From: a virus
Reading direction: 5' to 3' (one strand)
Length of the DNA stretch: 20,774 bases
IMG/VR virus record: IMGVR_UViG_3300003635_000031
Location: 1-20,774 of that record
Positions 7,673 through 14,498 of the stretch are shown here, one piece after another. The first letter of the stretch is position 1; every line of letters begins with the position of its first letter. The notes beneath the pieces are model-generated. The model did not search any database. It saw only the letters and a program-made list of their open reading frames with translations, and had not been told where the DNA came from. Both the position numbers and the translations under genes were made by a program.

Positions 7673-7899
7673 GAGTCGAACTAACCCGTGGAATCATTTG
7701 GGATAAATTGGCCCGTGACCCCGGAACAGTATTAGAAGTCAGCGAAGTAGATGGATTCACCTTAATCGACAAGGGGAAAGCGCGCCTATATAAGGACCCT
7801 GTTTTCGAGACTACAAATCGCTCTGTCGGTCTTGAGAACAGCGCACCAGAGCAGAAAGTAACGAAGCGTCGTACATATAAGAAGAAGACGACACAGTGA
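7669..7899 (+). CDS. Small basic-tailed phage protein, unknown function
   Basis: A 76-residue protein with a compact beta-rich N-terminus (MRVELTRGIIWD, PGTVLEVSEVDGFTLIDKGKARLY, res ~18-41) and a basic, Lys/Arg/Thr-rich tail (64-75). The pattern of a Val-rich strand followed by LIxxGKA is common in short proteins found next to capsid genes of siphoviruses, sometimes in the place of lambda FI, but I cannot assign a function. AAGGAGA (7655-7661) gives a good ribosome site and the start overlaps the preceding stop (ATGA). The stop overlaps the next start (GTGA). It may be an original head gene now embedded in the glycosyltransferase insert. Confidence 0.75.
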   Translation: MRVELTRGIIWDKLARDPGTVLEVSEVDGFTLIDKGKARLYKDPVFETTNRSVGLENSAPEQKVTKRRTYKKKTTQ

Positions 7900-8486
7900 A
7901 GTTTGCGACTGTTCTTCGTGGCGGTCGAGAATACACTACGGAGCATGTACACAAGTTGCGCGACATGGTGCAACAACATGCTCCTGATATGGATTTCGTT
8001 TGCCTGACTGACTCTTCGCCACAATGCAATCGCATTGCCTTGACCAAGAACTATCCTGGTTGGTGGGCAAAGATGGAACTGTTTAGGCTTCAAGGTCCTG
8101 TGCTTTACATGGACTTAGACACCATCATCTGCGGAGACATGTCACGCTGGCTTGATCAGATTAAACATAGCAAATTTGCTATATTGCGTGACGTGTATCG
8201 AGACAAACGAGATCCGCATGCCATGCAGTCATCCATCATGTACTGGTCTGGCGACATGTCAGAGATATGGGATGATTTTTCATCAAGGCCCGACTTCTCG
8301 CACCCAAATGGCGATCAAGGTTGGCTAGAGCAGCATCTTGGCGATGTGGCTTACATACAAGACTTTACTGATGATGTTGTCTCATATAAGGCACAAATCA
8401 AGAACGGCTATCCCATAGCGGATGCGAGTGTAATCTTCTTTCATGGCAAGCCAAGACCATGGGAACAAAAAGATGTCCCTTACTGA
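7896..8486 (+). CDS. GT8-like (GT-A fold) glycosyltransferase
   Basis: This 196-residue protein should transfer a sugar from a nucleotide-sugar donor. It shows the GT-A hallmarks: N-terminal strand MKFATVLRGG, VCLTDS (35-40), the WWAKMELFRL helix (56-65) leading to VLYMDLDT with a DxD metal site (D73, D75), GDQGWLEQ (139-146), resembling the DQD segment, and the C-terminal FFHGKPRPW (181-189), matching the HxGxxKPW type metal/donor motif of family GT8. It starts with GTG overlapping the preceding TGA (GTGA). All catalytic motifs are present, so it looks functional. Its 3' end overlaps the next glycosyltransferase by 14 bases. The acceptor could be a virion protein, a host surface glycan or phage DNA; the sequence does not say which. 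Confidence 0.85.
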   Translation: MKFATVLRGGREYTTEHVHKLRDMVQQHAPDMDFVCLTDSSPQCNRIALTKNYPGWWAKMELFRLQGPVLYMDLDTIICGDMSRWLDQIKHSKFAILRDVYRDKRDPHAMQSSIMYWSGDMSEIWDDFSSRPDFSHPNGDQGWLEQHLGDVAYIQDFTDDVVSYKAQIKNGYPIADASVIFFHGKPRPWEQKDVPY

Positions 8487-9123
8487 TCGAAACATGATCC
8501 ACATCTGGATCGGCCCAAAGCCACAACCAATGAAATGGATGGAGACGTGGCGATTAAAGCATCCTGAGTGGAAATACTTTGTCTACACAGATGCCATGTA
8601 CCGATGCCGAACCTGGAAGAATCATCACTTGATGAAGCATTACTATGACCAAGGAAAGTTCAATGGCGTTGCAGATCTAATGAGGTATGAGCTGCTTTAT
8701 GAGATGGGCGGGTTTGTTCCGCCAGCCGATTCTATCTGTCATCACCCGATTGATGAGTTGCTAACAGAAGATGAACATTTTTGTTATGGCGTTTACGAGA
8801 ATGAGCGACTGAGACCGGGGCTAGTCTCTCCGATCTATGCGGCAAACAAGGAGAACAAGTTTGTTGGCATGCTCATTGATAAATTGCATCAGCTTAGTCC
8901 AAGTGATCTGAATCCATCACCTTGGCGATCAACCGGCAATCTGTTTATTAAGAACATGATCGAGACACATGAGCCGGACATCAAAATCTGGCCTTCGCAC
9001 TATTTCATACCCAAACATCACGATCCATCGTCATCGCGCTATAATGGCCCAGACAGAATTTATGCTGATCAGATGTGGGGTTCCACGCCTGGCGGAAACG
9101 ACTACGAAAGCGGAAGGAAATAA
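8473..9123 (+). CDS. GT32-like (Och1-type) glycosyltransferase with altered DXD motif
   Basis: The 216-residue protein carries the sugar-binding DXD region pattern of family GT32: IHIWIGPKP (9-17) at the N-terminus, WRLKHPEWKYFVYTD (26-40), and ADLMRYELLYEMGG (67-80), the usual lead-in to GG-x-Y-x-D-x-D. Here the motif reads GGFVPPADS (79-87), so the first Asp is replaced by Pro while the second (D86) is kept. The C-terminal part (NLFIKNMIETHEPDIKIWP) fits the family. The start at 8473 overlaps the preceding gene; ATG 8494 is an alternative and neither has a strong ribosome site. It may be weakly active, metal-independent, or rely on another acidic residue. It closes the sugar cassette; its end holds the ribosome site of the gpFII-like gene. 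Confidence 0.78.
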   Translation: MSLTDRNMIHIWIGPKPQPMKWMETWRLKHPEWKYFVYTDAMYRCRTWKNHHLMKHYYDQGKFNGVADLMRYELLYEMGGFVPPADSICHHPIDELLTEDEHFCYGVYENERLRPGLVSPIYAANKENKFVGMLIDKLHQLSPSDLNPSPWRSTGNLFIKNMIETHEPDIKIWPSHYFIPKHHDPSSSRYNGPDRIYADQMWGSTPGGNDYESGRK

Positions 9124-9124
9124 C

Positions 9125-9415
9125 ATGGCCTTTGTAGAGACAGCAGATGACCTAACTATCTTTTTTGCCGATGCTGATTCAGCAACGATTGATGGAGTCA
9201 CAGTGAAGGGTCATTTCGAGAATGAGCACGATCCAGTGAATGCAGGCGGCATGGTTGAGTTTTCAATTCAGTCTGCCACGTTTACATGCAAGACATCGGA
9301 TGTCACCGGTATTGCCGAAGGCTCGCTCATCACCATCAACGGATCAAGCTACGCAGTAACCGATTTACAGCCGGATGGAACTGGCGTAACAATGTTGATA
9401 TTAGAGGCGCAGTAA
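9125..9415 (+). CDS. Head-tail joining protein, gpFII-like
   Basis: The 96-residue protein resembles lambda gpFII, which binds the portal-gpW ring and offers the tail a docking surface. Shared order: an acidic start, GVTVKGHFENEHDPV (aligned with lambda GVFDDPE), an exposed loop with EFSIQSATFTCKTSDV (lambda PSLFVRTDEV), then EGSLITINGSSYAVTDLQPDGTG (lambda RGDTLTIGEENFWVDRVSPDDGG). The start ATG 9125 has AAGGA about 7 bases upstream; an earlier in-frame ATG at 8969 lies inside the GT32 gene and is rejected. TAATG overlap with the next gene. Position after the head genes and before tail genes agrees. Slightly shorter than lambda's 117 residues. Confidence 0.78.
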   Translation: MAFVETADDLTIFFADADSATIDGVTVKGHFENEHDPVNAGGMVEFSIQSATFTCKTSDVTGIAEGSLITINGSSYAVTDLQPDGTGVTMLILEAQ

Positions 9416-9858
9416 TGGCACACGTTAGAAAGACTATTCGTGAGTACTTTGGCAGTCAGCTTACTGGACTAACCACAACTGGTTCAAATGTTTTTGAGTC
9501 TCGCGTCTATCCCATGCAGTCAGCCAAGCTCCCTGCGATCATCATCTACACGACAACAGAAAGCTCTGAGGAAGTGGCGTTTAGTTCTAAGCGTGTCCAG
9601 AATCGTATGCTGAGTGTGGAGGTTCAGGGATTCGTCAGGGCTATTTCCAACTTCGACGACACGCTTGATCTGATCGCCAAGGAGGTTGAGGTTGCCATTC
9701 TTGATGACCCAAGTCTCGGTGGACTGGCTATCAACACAGAACTTACAAATACCCAAGCAGATTACTCCGGCGAAGGCGAACAGCCTGTTGGTACGATTCG
9801 CTTGACCTTTGATGTACAATACCGTACAGAGACGGGGCAACCCGAAACAGCCATTTAA
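9415..9858 (+). CDS. Tail terminator, gpU-like
   Basis: The 147-residue protein looks like lambda gpU, which stops tube polymerisation and joins tail to head. Shared layout: an N-terminal helix, VFESRVYPMQSAKLPAIIIY (res 25-44; lambda FFDGRP..FPAVAVY), then RMLSVEVQGFV (aligned with LHIEVFLPA), a helix DDTLDLIAKEVEVAILDDPSLGG and a final beta stretch GTIRLTFDVQYRT. A gpZ role cannot be excluded because only one gene lies between gpFII and the tube where lambda has two (Z and U). The start overlaps the previous stop by one base; an upstream in-frame ATG at 9286 inside the gpFII-like gene has no support. Confidence 0.74.
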   Translation: MAHVRKTIREYFGSQLTGLTTTGSNVFESRVYPMQSAKLPAIIIYTTTESSEEVAFSSKRVQNRMLSVEVQGFVRAISNFDDTLDLIAKEVEVAILDDPSLGGLAINTELTNTQADYSGEGEQPVGTIRLTFDVQYRTETGQPETAI

Positions 9859-9870
9859 GGAGGCTTTACA

Positions 9871-10260
9871 ATGGCAACACATACCGCTGCAAACGGGGTG
9901 ATTAAGGTAGGCTCAAATGCCGTTGCTGAAGTCACCGGATACAACATCGAGTACATGTCAGACACAGTTGAAGATACTGTGATTGGCGATGCCGCACGTA
10001 CTTACAAGCCAACGCTCAAGTCTTTCACCGCCTCTTTGGATGCGATGTGGGACGAGACGGACTCTACAGGCCAGGGTGCATTGGTTGTTGGAACGGAAGT
10101 CACCTTTGCCATCTACCCCGAAGGCGACGACTCCGGTGACACGTACTACACAGGTTCTGGAATCATCACTGGTCGCACAGTCTCAACATCTGTTGGCGAA
10201 ATGATCACAGCAAACTTCACGGTTCAAGGAACGGGCGACCTGACTGAAACCACTGTATAA
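9871..10260 (+). CDS. Major tail (tube) protein
   Basis: A 129-residue beta-rich protein that would stack in rings to build the tail tube. The Thr/Ser/Gly/Val-rich sequence has the tube pattern: VIKVGSNAVAEVTGYNIEY start, EDTVIGDAARTY (the long loop before the core strand), SFTASLDAMWDETDSTGQGAL, VTFAIYPEGDDSGDTYYTGSGIITG, and SVGEMITANFTVQGTGDL at the C-terminus. It lacks the C-terminal Ig domain of lambda gpV. A full TAAGGAGG (9856-9863) lies seven bases before ATG 9871 and overlaps the preceding stop, the strongest ribosome site in the tail region, as expected for the most abundant tail protein. Confidence 0.9.
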   Translation: MATHTAANGVIKVGSNAVAEVTGYNIEYMSDTVEDTVIGDAARTYKPTLKSFTASLDAMWDETDSTGQGALVVGTEVTFAIYPEGDDSGDTYYTGSGIITGRTVSTSVGEMITANFTVQGTGDLTETTV

Positions 10261-10268
10261 GGTGACAT

Positions 10269-10595
10269 ATGAGTCTCTTAGATAAGCTGAAAGACGCAAT
10301 CGAAGCAGATACGATTGAGATTGAAGTGCCTGCCTGGAAGGAGACATTTTATGTGTCTCCTCTCAGCGTTCAGGAGTTATCAAAGTTGCAACGCAAGTTT
10401 CCTGACTTTCTAAGCAACAACTCAGTCGAAGCTGCTGTCGAACTAATTATGATGAAGGCGATGACGAAGGATGGCGAAAAAGCATTTACGCTTGAGCACA
10501 AGCCATTCCTGCTGAAGCAACGCGCAACCATCGTAATGAAATTTTATTCTGTACTGGTCGGCACTGCCTTGGCGGAGGACCACGAAAAAAACTAA
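10269..10595 (+). CDS. G: Tail assembly chaperone gpG-like (unshifted product)
   Basis: The 108-residue protein precedes the tape measure and matches the gpG role: it binds the tape measure during tail assembly and is absent from the finished virion. Visible features are a short N-terminal helix, EIEVPAWKETFYVSPLSVQELSKLQRKFPDF and a C-terminal helical half (VEAAVELIMMKAM, FLLKQRATIVMKFYSVL). AAGGTGA stands just upstream of ATG 10269. It ends at TAA 10593-10595 immediately after the A AAA AAC slip site, so a fraction of ribosomes should continue into gpT in the -1 frame. Confidence 0.86.
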   Translation: MSLLDKLKDAIEADTIEIEVPAWKETFYVSPLSVQELSKLQRKFPDFLSNNSVEAAVELIMMKAMTKDGEKAFTLEHKPFLLKQRATIVMKFYSVLVGTALAEDHEKN

Positions 10596-10771
10596 GGGAC
10601 GACCCGCTTAGACTGAGTTTGTTTCGGCTAGCGGGTCATCTTGGAAAAACAGTACAGGAACTTGAGCGTATCCCATACACTGAACTGCTAGAATGGGTTG
10701 CATTCTTTAAGATCGAGGCAGAGCAATATGGCAGCAGCAACTCAGAAAATAATCATCCACGCGGACGATAA
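10269..10771 (+). CDS. GT: gpGT-like fusion by programmed -1 frameshift
   Basis: A -1 slip on A AAA AAC (10586-10592) bypasses the stop at 10593 and continues from base 10592 for 59 more codons to TAA 10769-10771, giving about 167 residues. The extension contains DPLRLSLFRLAGHLGKTVQE and ELLEWVAFFKIEAEQ, the usual T-domain pattern (short helices, a hydrophobic WxxFFxIE helix) in siphoviruses. There is no start codon or ribosome site for a separate T gene. In lambda gpGT is made at a few percent of gpG and its T part binds tail tube protein. The tape measure start (10728) lies inside the T frame, 44 bases overlap. The frameshift itself is inferred from sequence. Confidence 0.88.
10586..10592 (+). 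promoter_or_regulatory. Slippery heptamer A AAA AAC for -1 frameshifting
   Basis: In the gpG frame the codons read GAA AAA AAC TAA. The heptamer A AAA AAC fits X XXY YYZ exactly, lies at the last sense codons of gpG, and the -1 frame is open through a full T domain. Confidence 0.92.
10601..10637 (+). promoter_or_regulatory. Candidate frameshift-stimulating stem-loop
   Basis: GACCCGCT (10601-10608) is perfectly complementary to AGCGGGTC (10630-10637), giving an 8-bp stem with a 21-base loop. It begins 8 bases after the slip heptamer, the distance usual for stimulatory structures. No clear pseudoknot partner longer than four bases was seen. Confidence 0.72.
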
Positions 10772-12179
10772 AACTGGTTCTGCTATTGCATCTGCCGTTC
10801 GCAACTCTAAGAAGCTAGATAAACAAATTCAGCGTACTGGCGATAAGATGCGGACTGCCACTCGGCAGTCTCGTGCTCATCTCGGTCAGCTTGGTCATCA
10901 GGTGCAGGACGTTGCGGTTCAGTTCCAGATGGGCATGAACCCGCTGATGATTTTAGGTCAGCAGGGTTCTCAGGTTGCATCGATCTTCGGAACCAAAGGA
11001 GCACTCTTTGGTGGTATCTTAGCCGTGTCCGCTTTGCTCGTTCAGCAGTTAGTTCCGAGTCTTGGCGAGACTAATCGAGAGCTTAAAGACCTTCTTGACA
11101 TTGCTGACAGAGCTGGCAAGAAGCTAGCCGATATCGCTCCACGTAGAGTTTCTGATGAACAGAAAGAATTGGCTGACGCCTTAGAAGAAGCAAAGGCAAG
11201 TCTACAAGCTGAAATCCAAGAGCTAGAGAGGCTGAAGGTTGCACAAAAGGCAGCTACAGCGACAGCGGCGGCTATGCCAGAGACTGTATTGAGTCTTGGG
11301 GCCGCTAACGAAAATGCCGCCGCGACTTCTGCTCAATTCGCCACTGCGATGGAGACCCAGAAGGATAAGATCGAGGCTGCAAATACCGCAGTTCTAGAAG
11401 CCACTCAAGCATTGGAAGATTTCAGGGAACAAGTTGGCTTAACGGATGAAGCGGCCTCCGGCATGAAAGTGGAGCTTCCGACTCCTCCAACTGTTAAAGA
11501 GTTTACGCCGGAAGATGACCCTCTTGAAGGATTGAGGCGTCGAGCTGATGCGTTAAAGCGCTCGCTTGATCCAATGAAAGAGTACCAGGCTGAACTGCAA
11601 GAGCTTCAGGCAATGGAGGCGAACAACCTGATCACAACGGCGGAGTTCACTCAGGCTGTCAAGGAGTTGCGTGAGCAGTTCGTTGAGACGGGTGATGAAG
11701 CAGAAAGGTTCGGTCTGACCCTTGATGATGCAAAGCGAACAGGTATTGATTCATTAGAAGATGGTCTTGTTGGTCTGATTGGAGGCACGAAGTCGGTCAA
11801 GGAAGCGTTCAGCGACATGGCGCGCAGTGTTGTCTCAGATTTGATTCGCATGCAGATTCAACAATCGATTACAAATCCTTTAGCGGCTGCCTTGGGAATA
11901 AAGCGTGGCGCTGCTATCGGGGGTCCTGTTGAGGGTGGAAGACCGTATCTTGTTGGCGAGAAGGGTCCTGAGATAATGGTCCCCAACGGATCGGGTCGCG
12001 TTATACCTAACAACAAGATGGGCGGCTCATCAAACAACGTCGTCGTCAACGTCAACATGCAGACCGGCGAAACATCCACTGATGACGCCAACAAACTTGG
12101 CACGCTGATTGGCAACGTCGTGAAGGCTGAACTGGTACGTCAGAAACGTCCTGGCGGCTTACTGATGGCGGGAGCATAA
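10728..12179 (+). CDS. H: Tail tape measure protein, gpH type, short
   Basis: At 483 residues it sets tail length and may reach the host membrane on ejection. The N-terminal third has GQLGHQVQDVAVQFQMGMNP (52-71) and GQQGSQVASIFG, a pattern seen in many tape measures, then a hydrophobic segment (91-109). A long helical part follows, with heptad-like coiled coil (145-180, 208-240, 282-325), and a C-terminal domain with AIGGPVEGGRPYLVGEKGPE (396-415) typical of gpH C-termini. ATG 10728, reached 30 bases after an earlier in-frame ATG (10698), has GAGG about 10 bases upstream and begins the conserved part. At roughly 1.5 angstrom per residue the tail would be some 70 nm, much shorter than lambda's. 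C-terminal cleavage, as in lambda gpH, is possible but not visible. Confidence 0.9.
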   Translation: MAAATQKIIIHADDKTGSAIASAVRNSKKLDKQIQRTGDKMRTATRQSRAHLGQLGHQVQDVAVQFQMGMNPLMILGQQGSQVASIFGTKGALFGGILAVSALLVQQLVPSLGETNRELKDLLDIADRAGKKLADIAPRRVSDEQKELADALEEAKASLQAEIQELERLKVAQKAATATAAAMPETVLSLGAANENAAATSAQFATAMETQKDKIEAANTAVLEATQALEDFREQVGLTDEAASGMKVELPTPPTVKEFTPEDDPLEGLRRRADALKRSLDPMKEYQAELQELQAMEANNLITTAEFTQAVKELREQFVETGDEAERFGLTLDDAKRTGIDSLEDGLVGLIGGTKSVKEAFSDMARSVVSDLIRMQIQQSITNPLAAALGIKRGAAIGGPVEGGRPYLVGEKGPEIMVPNGSGRVIPNNKMGGSSNNVVVNVNMQTGETSTDDANKLGTLIGNVVKAELVRQKRPGGLLMAGA

Positions 12180-12180
12180 G

Positions 12181-12516
12181 ATGGCAACATTCACATACGT
12201 CGCATCTTATGGTGCATCGGTCACACAAAGCCCAAGAGTTCGCCAGATTCAGTTTGGCGATGGCTATGAGCAACGCGCCACATTTGGAATCAATACAGAC
12301 GCCAGGACTTGGACTCTCGACTTCCGTGGACGCGATGATACGGATGCAAATGCAATCATTGCTTTCTTCGAAGCCAGAGGTGCGGTCGAAGCATTTGATT
12401 GGACGCCGCCATATGGTTCGGCAGGGAAGTGGATATGCCGGTCGTGGAGTCGATCTGTGATTTCTGATGGACTCAGCAATATATCAGCGACATTTGAAGA
12501 GGTCTTTGAATCGTGA
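12181..12516 (+). CDS. M: Minor tail protein gpM-like (distal tail)
   Basis: A 111-residue protein resembling lambda gpM (109 residues), part of the tail-tip complex that closes the tube. Matching blocks include VRQIQFGDGYEQRATFGINTD (lambda VRKVRFGDGYSQRAPAGLNAN), TWTLDFRGRDDTDANAIIAFFEA, AFDWTPPYG (lambda SFLWTPPYE) and a final beta strand SNISATFEEVFE (lambda VEFSAEFEQVV). It starts one base after the tape measure stop (TAAG ATG) and ends overlapping gene L (GTGA). It fits the M-L-K-I-J order. Confidence 0.94.
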   Translation: MATFTYVASYGASVTQSPRVRQIQFGDGYEQRATFGINTDARTWTLDFRGRDDTDANAIIAFFEARGAVEAFDWTPPYGSAGKWICRSWSRSVISDGLSNISATFEEVFES

Positions 12517-13226
12517 CGACTCCGCAGTCAATTACGAGTGAGATTCAGAAACTTGATCCCAGTGGCGTAGTCGAGCTATTCGTGCTTGATGCCACGGCAT
12601 TTGGCGGCGAAGAGGATATCTACTATTTTCACGCCGGAACCAATGGCCTAAAAGCCAACATCACTTGGCAAGCTCAGGAATATACAGCCTATCCCATAGA
12701 AGCGACCGGATTCGATTACATCACCGGCGAGCAGATTCCACGCCCACGGCTGCGCGTATCTAACGTCAGCGGAATCATCACTGCATTGGTTTTGTTGTAT
12801 GACGATTTGATTGGCGCAAAGTTGACCAGAAAGCGCACGATGGTGAAGTATCTTGATGCCGTGAACTTCCCTGGCGGAACAAACCCAGACGCAGACGATA
12901 CAGCAGAGTTTCCTGACGACGTGTATTACATCGACCAAAAGGTCAATGAGAACATGAGCATCGTCGAGTTTGAACTGGCTGCATCTTTTGATGTGCAGGG
13001 CGTGAAGCTGCCAAAGCGTCAGATCGTACAGAATGTTTGCCCGTGGGTGTATCGAAGCTCTGAGTGCGGATATACCGGCACGGACTACTACGACAAAGAC
13101 GACAATGAAGTTGCAACGGCTGGACAGGATGTGTGCGGCAAACGACTCAGTTCATGCAAGATACGTTTTGGTGAGAATAATGAATTGCCATTTGGCGGGT
13201 TTCCGGCAGCGGGATTGATCAAGTGA
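12513..13226 (+). CDS. L: Minor tail protein gpL-like with Fe-S Cys motif
   Basis: A 237-residue tail-tip protein homologous to lambda gpL. The N-terminal two thirds contain the beta domain (GVVELFVLDATAFGG, YPIEATGFDYITGEQIPRPRLRVSNV). The C-terminal domain keeps four cysteines C176, C185, C208 and C215 in the pattern VCPW...SECGYTG...VCGKRLSSCKIRFG. In lambda gpL this domain binds an iron-sulfur cluster. The GTG start overlaps the M stop (GTGA), and the end overlaps gene K in the same way. The C-terminus PFGGFPAAGLIK fits the family (usually ...FGGFPG...). Length is as expected. Confidence 0.95.
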   Translation: MTTPQSITSEIQKLDPSGVVELFVLDATAFGGEEDIYYFHAGTNGLKANITWQAQEYTAYPIEATGFDYITGEQIPRPRLRVSNVSGIITALVLLYDDLIGAKLTRKRTMVKYLDAVNFPGGTNPDADDTAEFPDDVYYIDQKVNENMSIVEFELAASFDVQGVKLPKRQIVQNVCPWVYRSSECGYTGTDYYDKDDNEVATAGQDVCGKRLSSCKIRFGENNELPFGGFPAAGLIK

Positions 13227-13945
13227 TCTTGAACGATAAGGTCAAACAAGACTGCATCGACCACGCAAAAAAAGACGATCCGCGTGAAGCATGTGGTTTG
13301 ATCATTATTAAGAAAGGTCGGCAGCAGTATTGGCCCTGCAATAACCTGGCGGTAAAGTCAGACAATTTCGTACTCGATCCGAACGATTACGCAGAAGCTG
13401 ACGAGGCTGGCGATATTGTTGCGGTATTCCACAGTCACCCAAGCATGTCCTGTAAGCCATCAGAAGCCGACAAGGTGGCTTGTGAAGAAAGCGGACTGCC
13501 TTGGTTCATTGCTGGCCTACCAAGCGAGCAGTGGCACTTTATGGAGCCATCAGGATACGAAGCACCATTGGTCGGTCGCCAGTGGAGCCACGGCGTCTTG
13601 GATTGTTATGCATTGTGTCGTGACTACTACAAGCGCGAGCACGGACTTGATCTGTATGACTTTGACCGGCGCGACGAATGGTGGCATCAAGGCGAGAATC
13701 TATATCTGGATAACTTCGCCAGCCAAGGATTCTATGAAATAGAAATGGATGACTTGCAGCCTGGCGATGCAATTTTGATGACGGTGATGTCGGAAGTTCC
13801 GAATCATGCAGCGATCTATTTGGGTGATAATGTTATCCTGCACCACATACACGGGCGGCTATCGACACGCGACATCTTCGGTGGCTATTGGATGAAAAAC
13901 GCAGTGAAGTATTTGAGACATGAGAAAGGTCCGTTTACTCGGTGA
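13223..13945 (+). CDS. K: Tail tip peptidase gpK-like: JAMM plus NlpC/P60 domains
   Basis: The 240-residue protein has two hydrolase domains, as lambda gpK. An N-terminal JAMM/MPN+ metallopeptidase has E22 (REACGLI) and the HxH...SxxD motif (H70, H72, S80, D83 in FHSHPSMSCKPSEAD). A C-terminal NlpC/P60 cysteine peptidase has C128 (GVLDCYALC), H195 (PNHAAIYLG) and a polar third residue near H207-H210. Both domains appear to keep their catalytic residues. The second probably cleaves peptidoglycan during DNA entry; the first may act in tail-tip assembly. GTG start overlapping the L stop; the end overlaps gpI by 26 bases. Confidence 0.95.
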   Translation: MILNDKVKQDCIDHAKKDDPREACGLIIIKKGRQQYWPCNNLAVKSDNFVLDPNDYAEADEAGDIVAVFHSHPSMSCKPSEADKVACEESGLPWFIAGLPSEQWHFMEPSGYEAPLVGRQWSHGVLDCYALCRDYYKREHGLDLYDFDRRDEWWHQGENLYLDNFASQGFYEIEMDDLQPGDAILMTVMSEVPNHAAIYLGDNVILHHIHGRLSTRDIFGGYWMKNAVKYLRHEKGPFTR

Positions 13946-14498
13946 GCTAGGCAAGAAGTTTGGCAAAGTCATTCAGTTGGACGTAAAGACTCCGGCTGAA
14001 GCGGTGCGTGCGTTGTGCGTCAATTTCCCTGAGTTCGCAAAGTTCGTTGGAAGTTCTGATGAGCGCGGCGTTGGTTATCGCGTGATCGTCAACAAGAAAG
14101 ATCGCGCAGTCGAAGAACTGCATGATCCTGTAGGCAAGTCAGATATTAAGATCGTTCCGGTTTTGATGGGATCGAAGCGCGGCGGCTTGGGTCAGATTAT
14201 CGTTGGCGGCATCCTGATTGCTGCCGGTTATCTGGGCAACGTGTTTTTCCCTGGCAACCCTGTTTCGCCTTATTTGGTCAACGCCGGTGTGGCGATGGTC
14301 TTGGGCGGTGTTGTCCAGTTGCTGACGCCATTGCCTGACACGCCAGATGAAGGGCCGGAGAATAGGCCGTCATACATATTCAATGGTGCGGTCAACACGA
14401 GCGCACAAGGTTATCCTGTACCCGTTGGGTATGGTCGCATGATCGTTGGGTCTGCGATTATTAGTGCAGGGATTGATACGGACGACATACCGGTATGA
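13920..14498 (+). CDS. I: Tail assembly protein gpI-like
   Basis: The 192-residue protein corresponds to lambda gpI. Residues 1-80 form a ubiquitin-like domain (RKVRLLGELGKKFGKVIQLDV, TPAEAVRALCVNFPEF, DIKIVPVLMG). Two hydrophobic Gly-rich segments follow (89-110 and 118-137), then a tail with GYPVPVGYGRMIVGSAIISAG (164-184), the usual gpI ending. It is required for tail-tip assembly and is probably proteolytically released or membrane-associated; details are not certain for this family. Start overlaps gpK by 26 bases with only a weak ribosome site, and the stop overlaps gpJ (ATGA), so coupling is likely. Confidence 0.93.
   Translation: MRKVRLLGELGKKFGKVIQLDVKTPAEAVRALCVNFPEFAKFVGSSDERGVGYRVIVNKKDRAVEELHDPVGKSDIKIVPVLMGSKRGGLGQIIVGGILIAAGYLGNVFFPGNPVSPYLVNAGVAMVLGGVVQLLTPLPDTPDEGPENRPSYIFNGAVNTSAQGYPVPVGYGRMIVGSAIISAGIDTDDIPV

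Noticed and set aside
7593-8093. Antisense open frame of 166 codons across the small basic protein and the GT8-like gene
   Set aside because: It spans three coupled + strand genes with clear motifs and has no recognisable protein pattern.
10596-10727. Gap between gpG and the tape measure as non-coding
   Set aside because: The -1 frame is fully open and codes a typical T-domain, so the stretch is explained by frameshifting.
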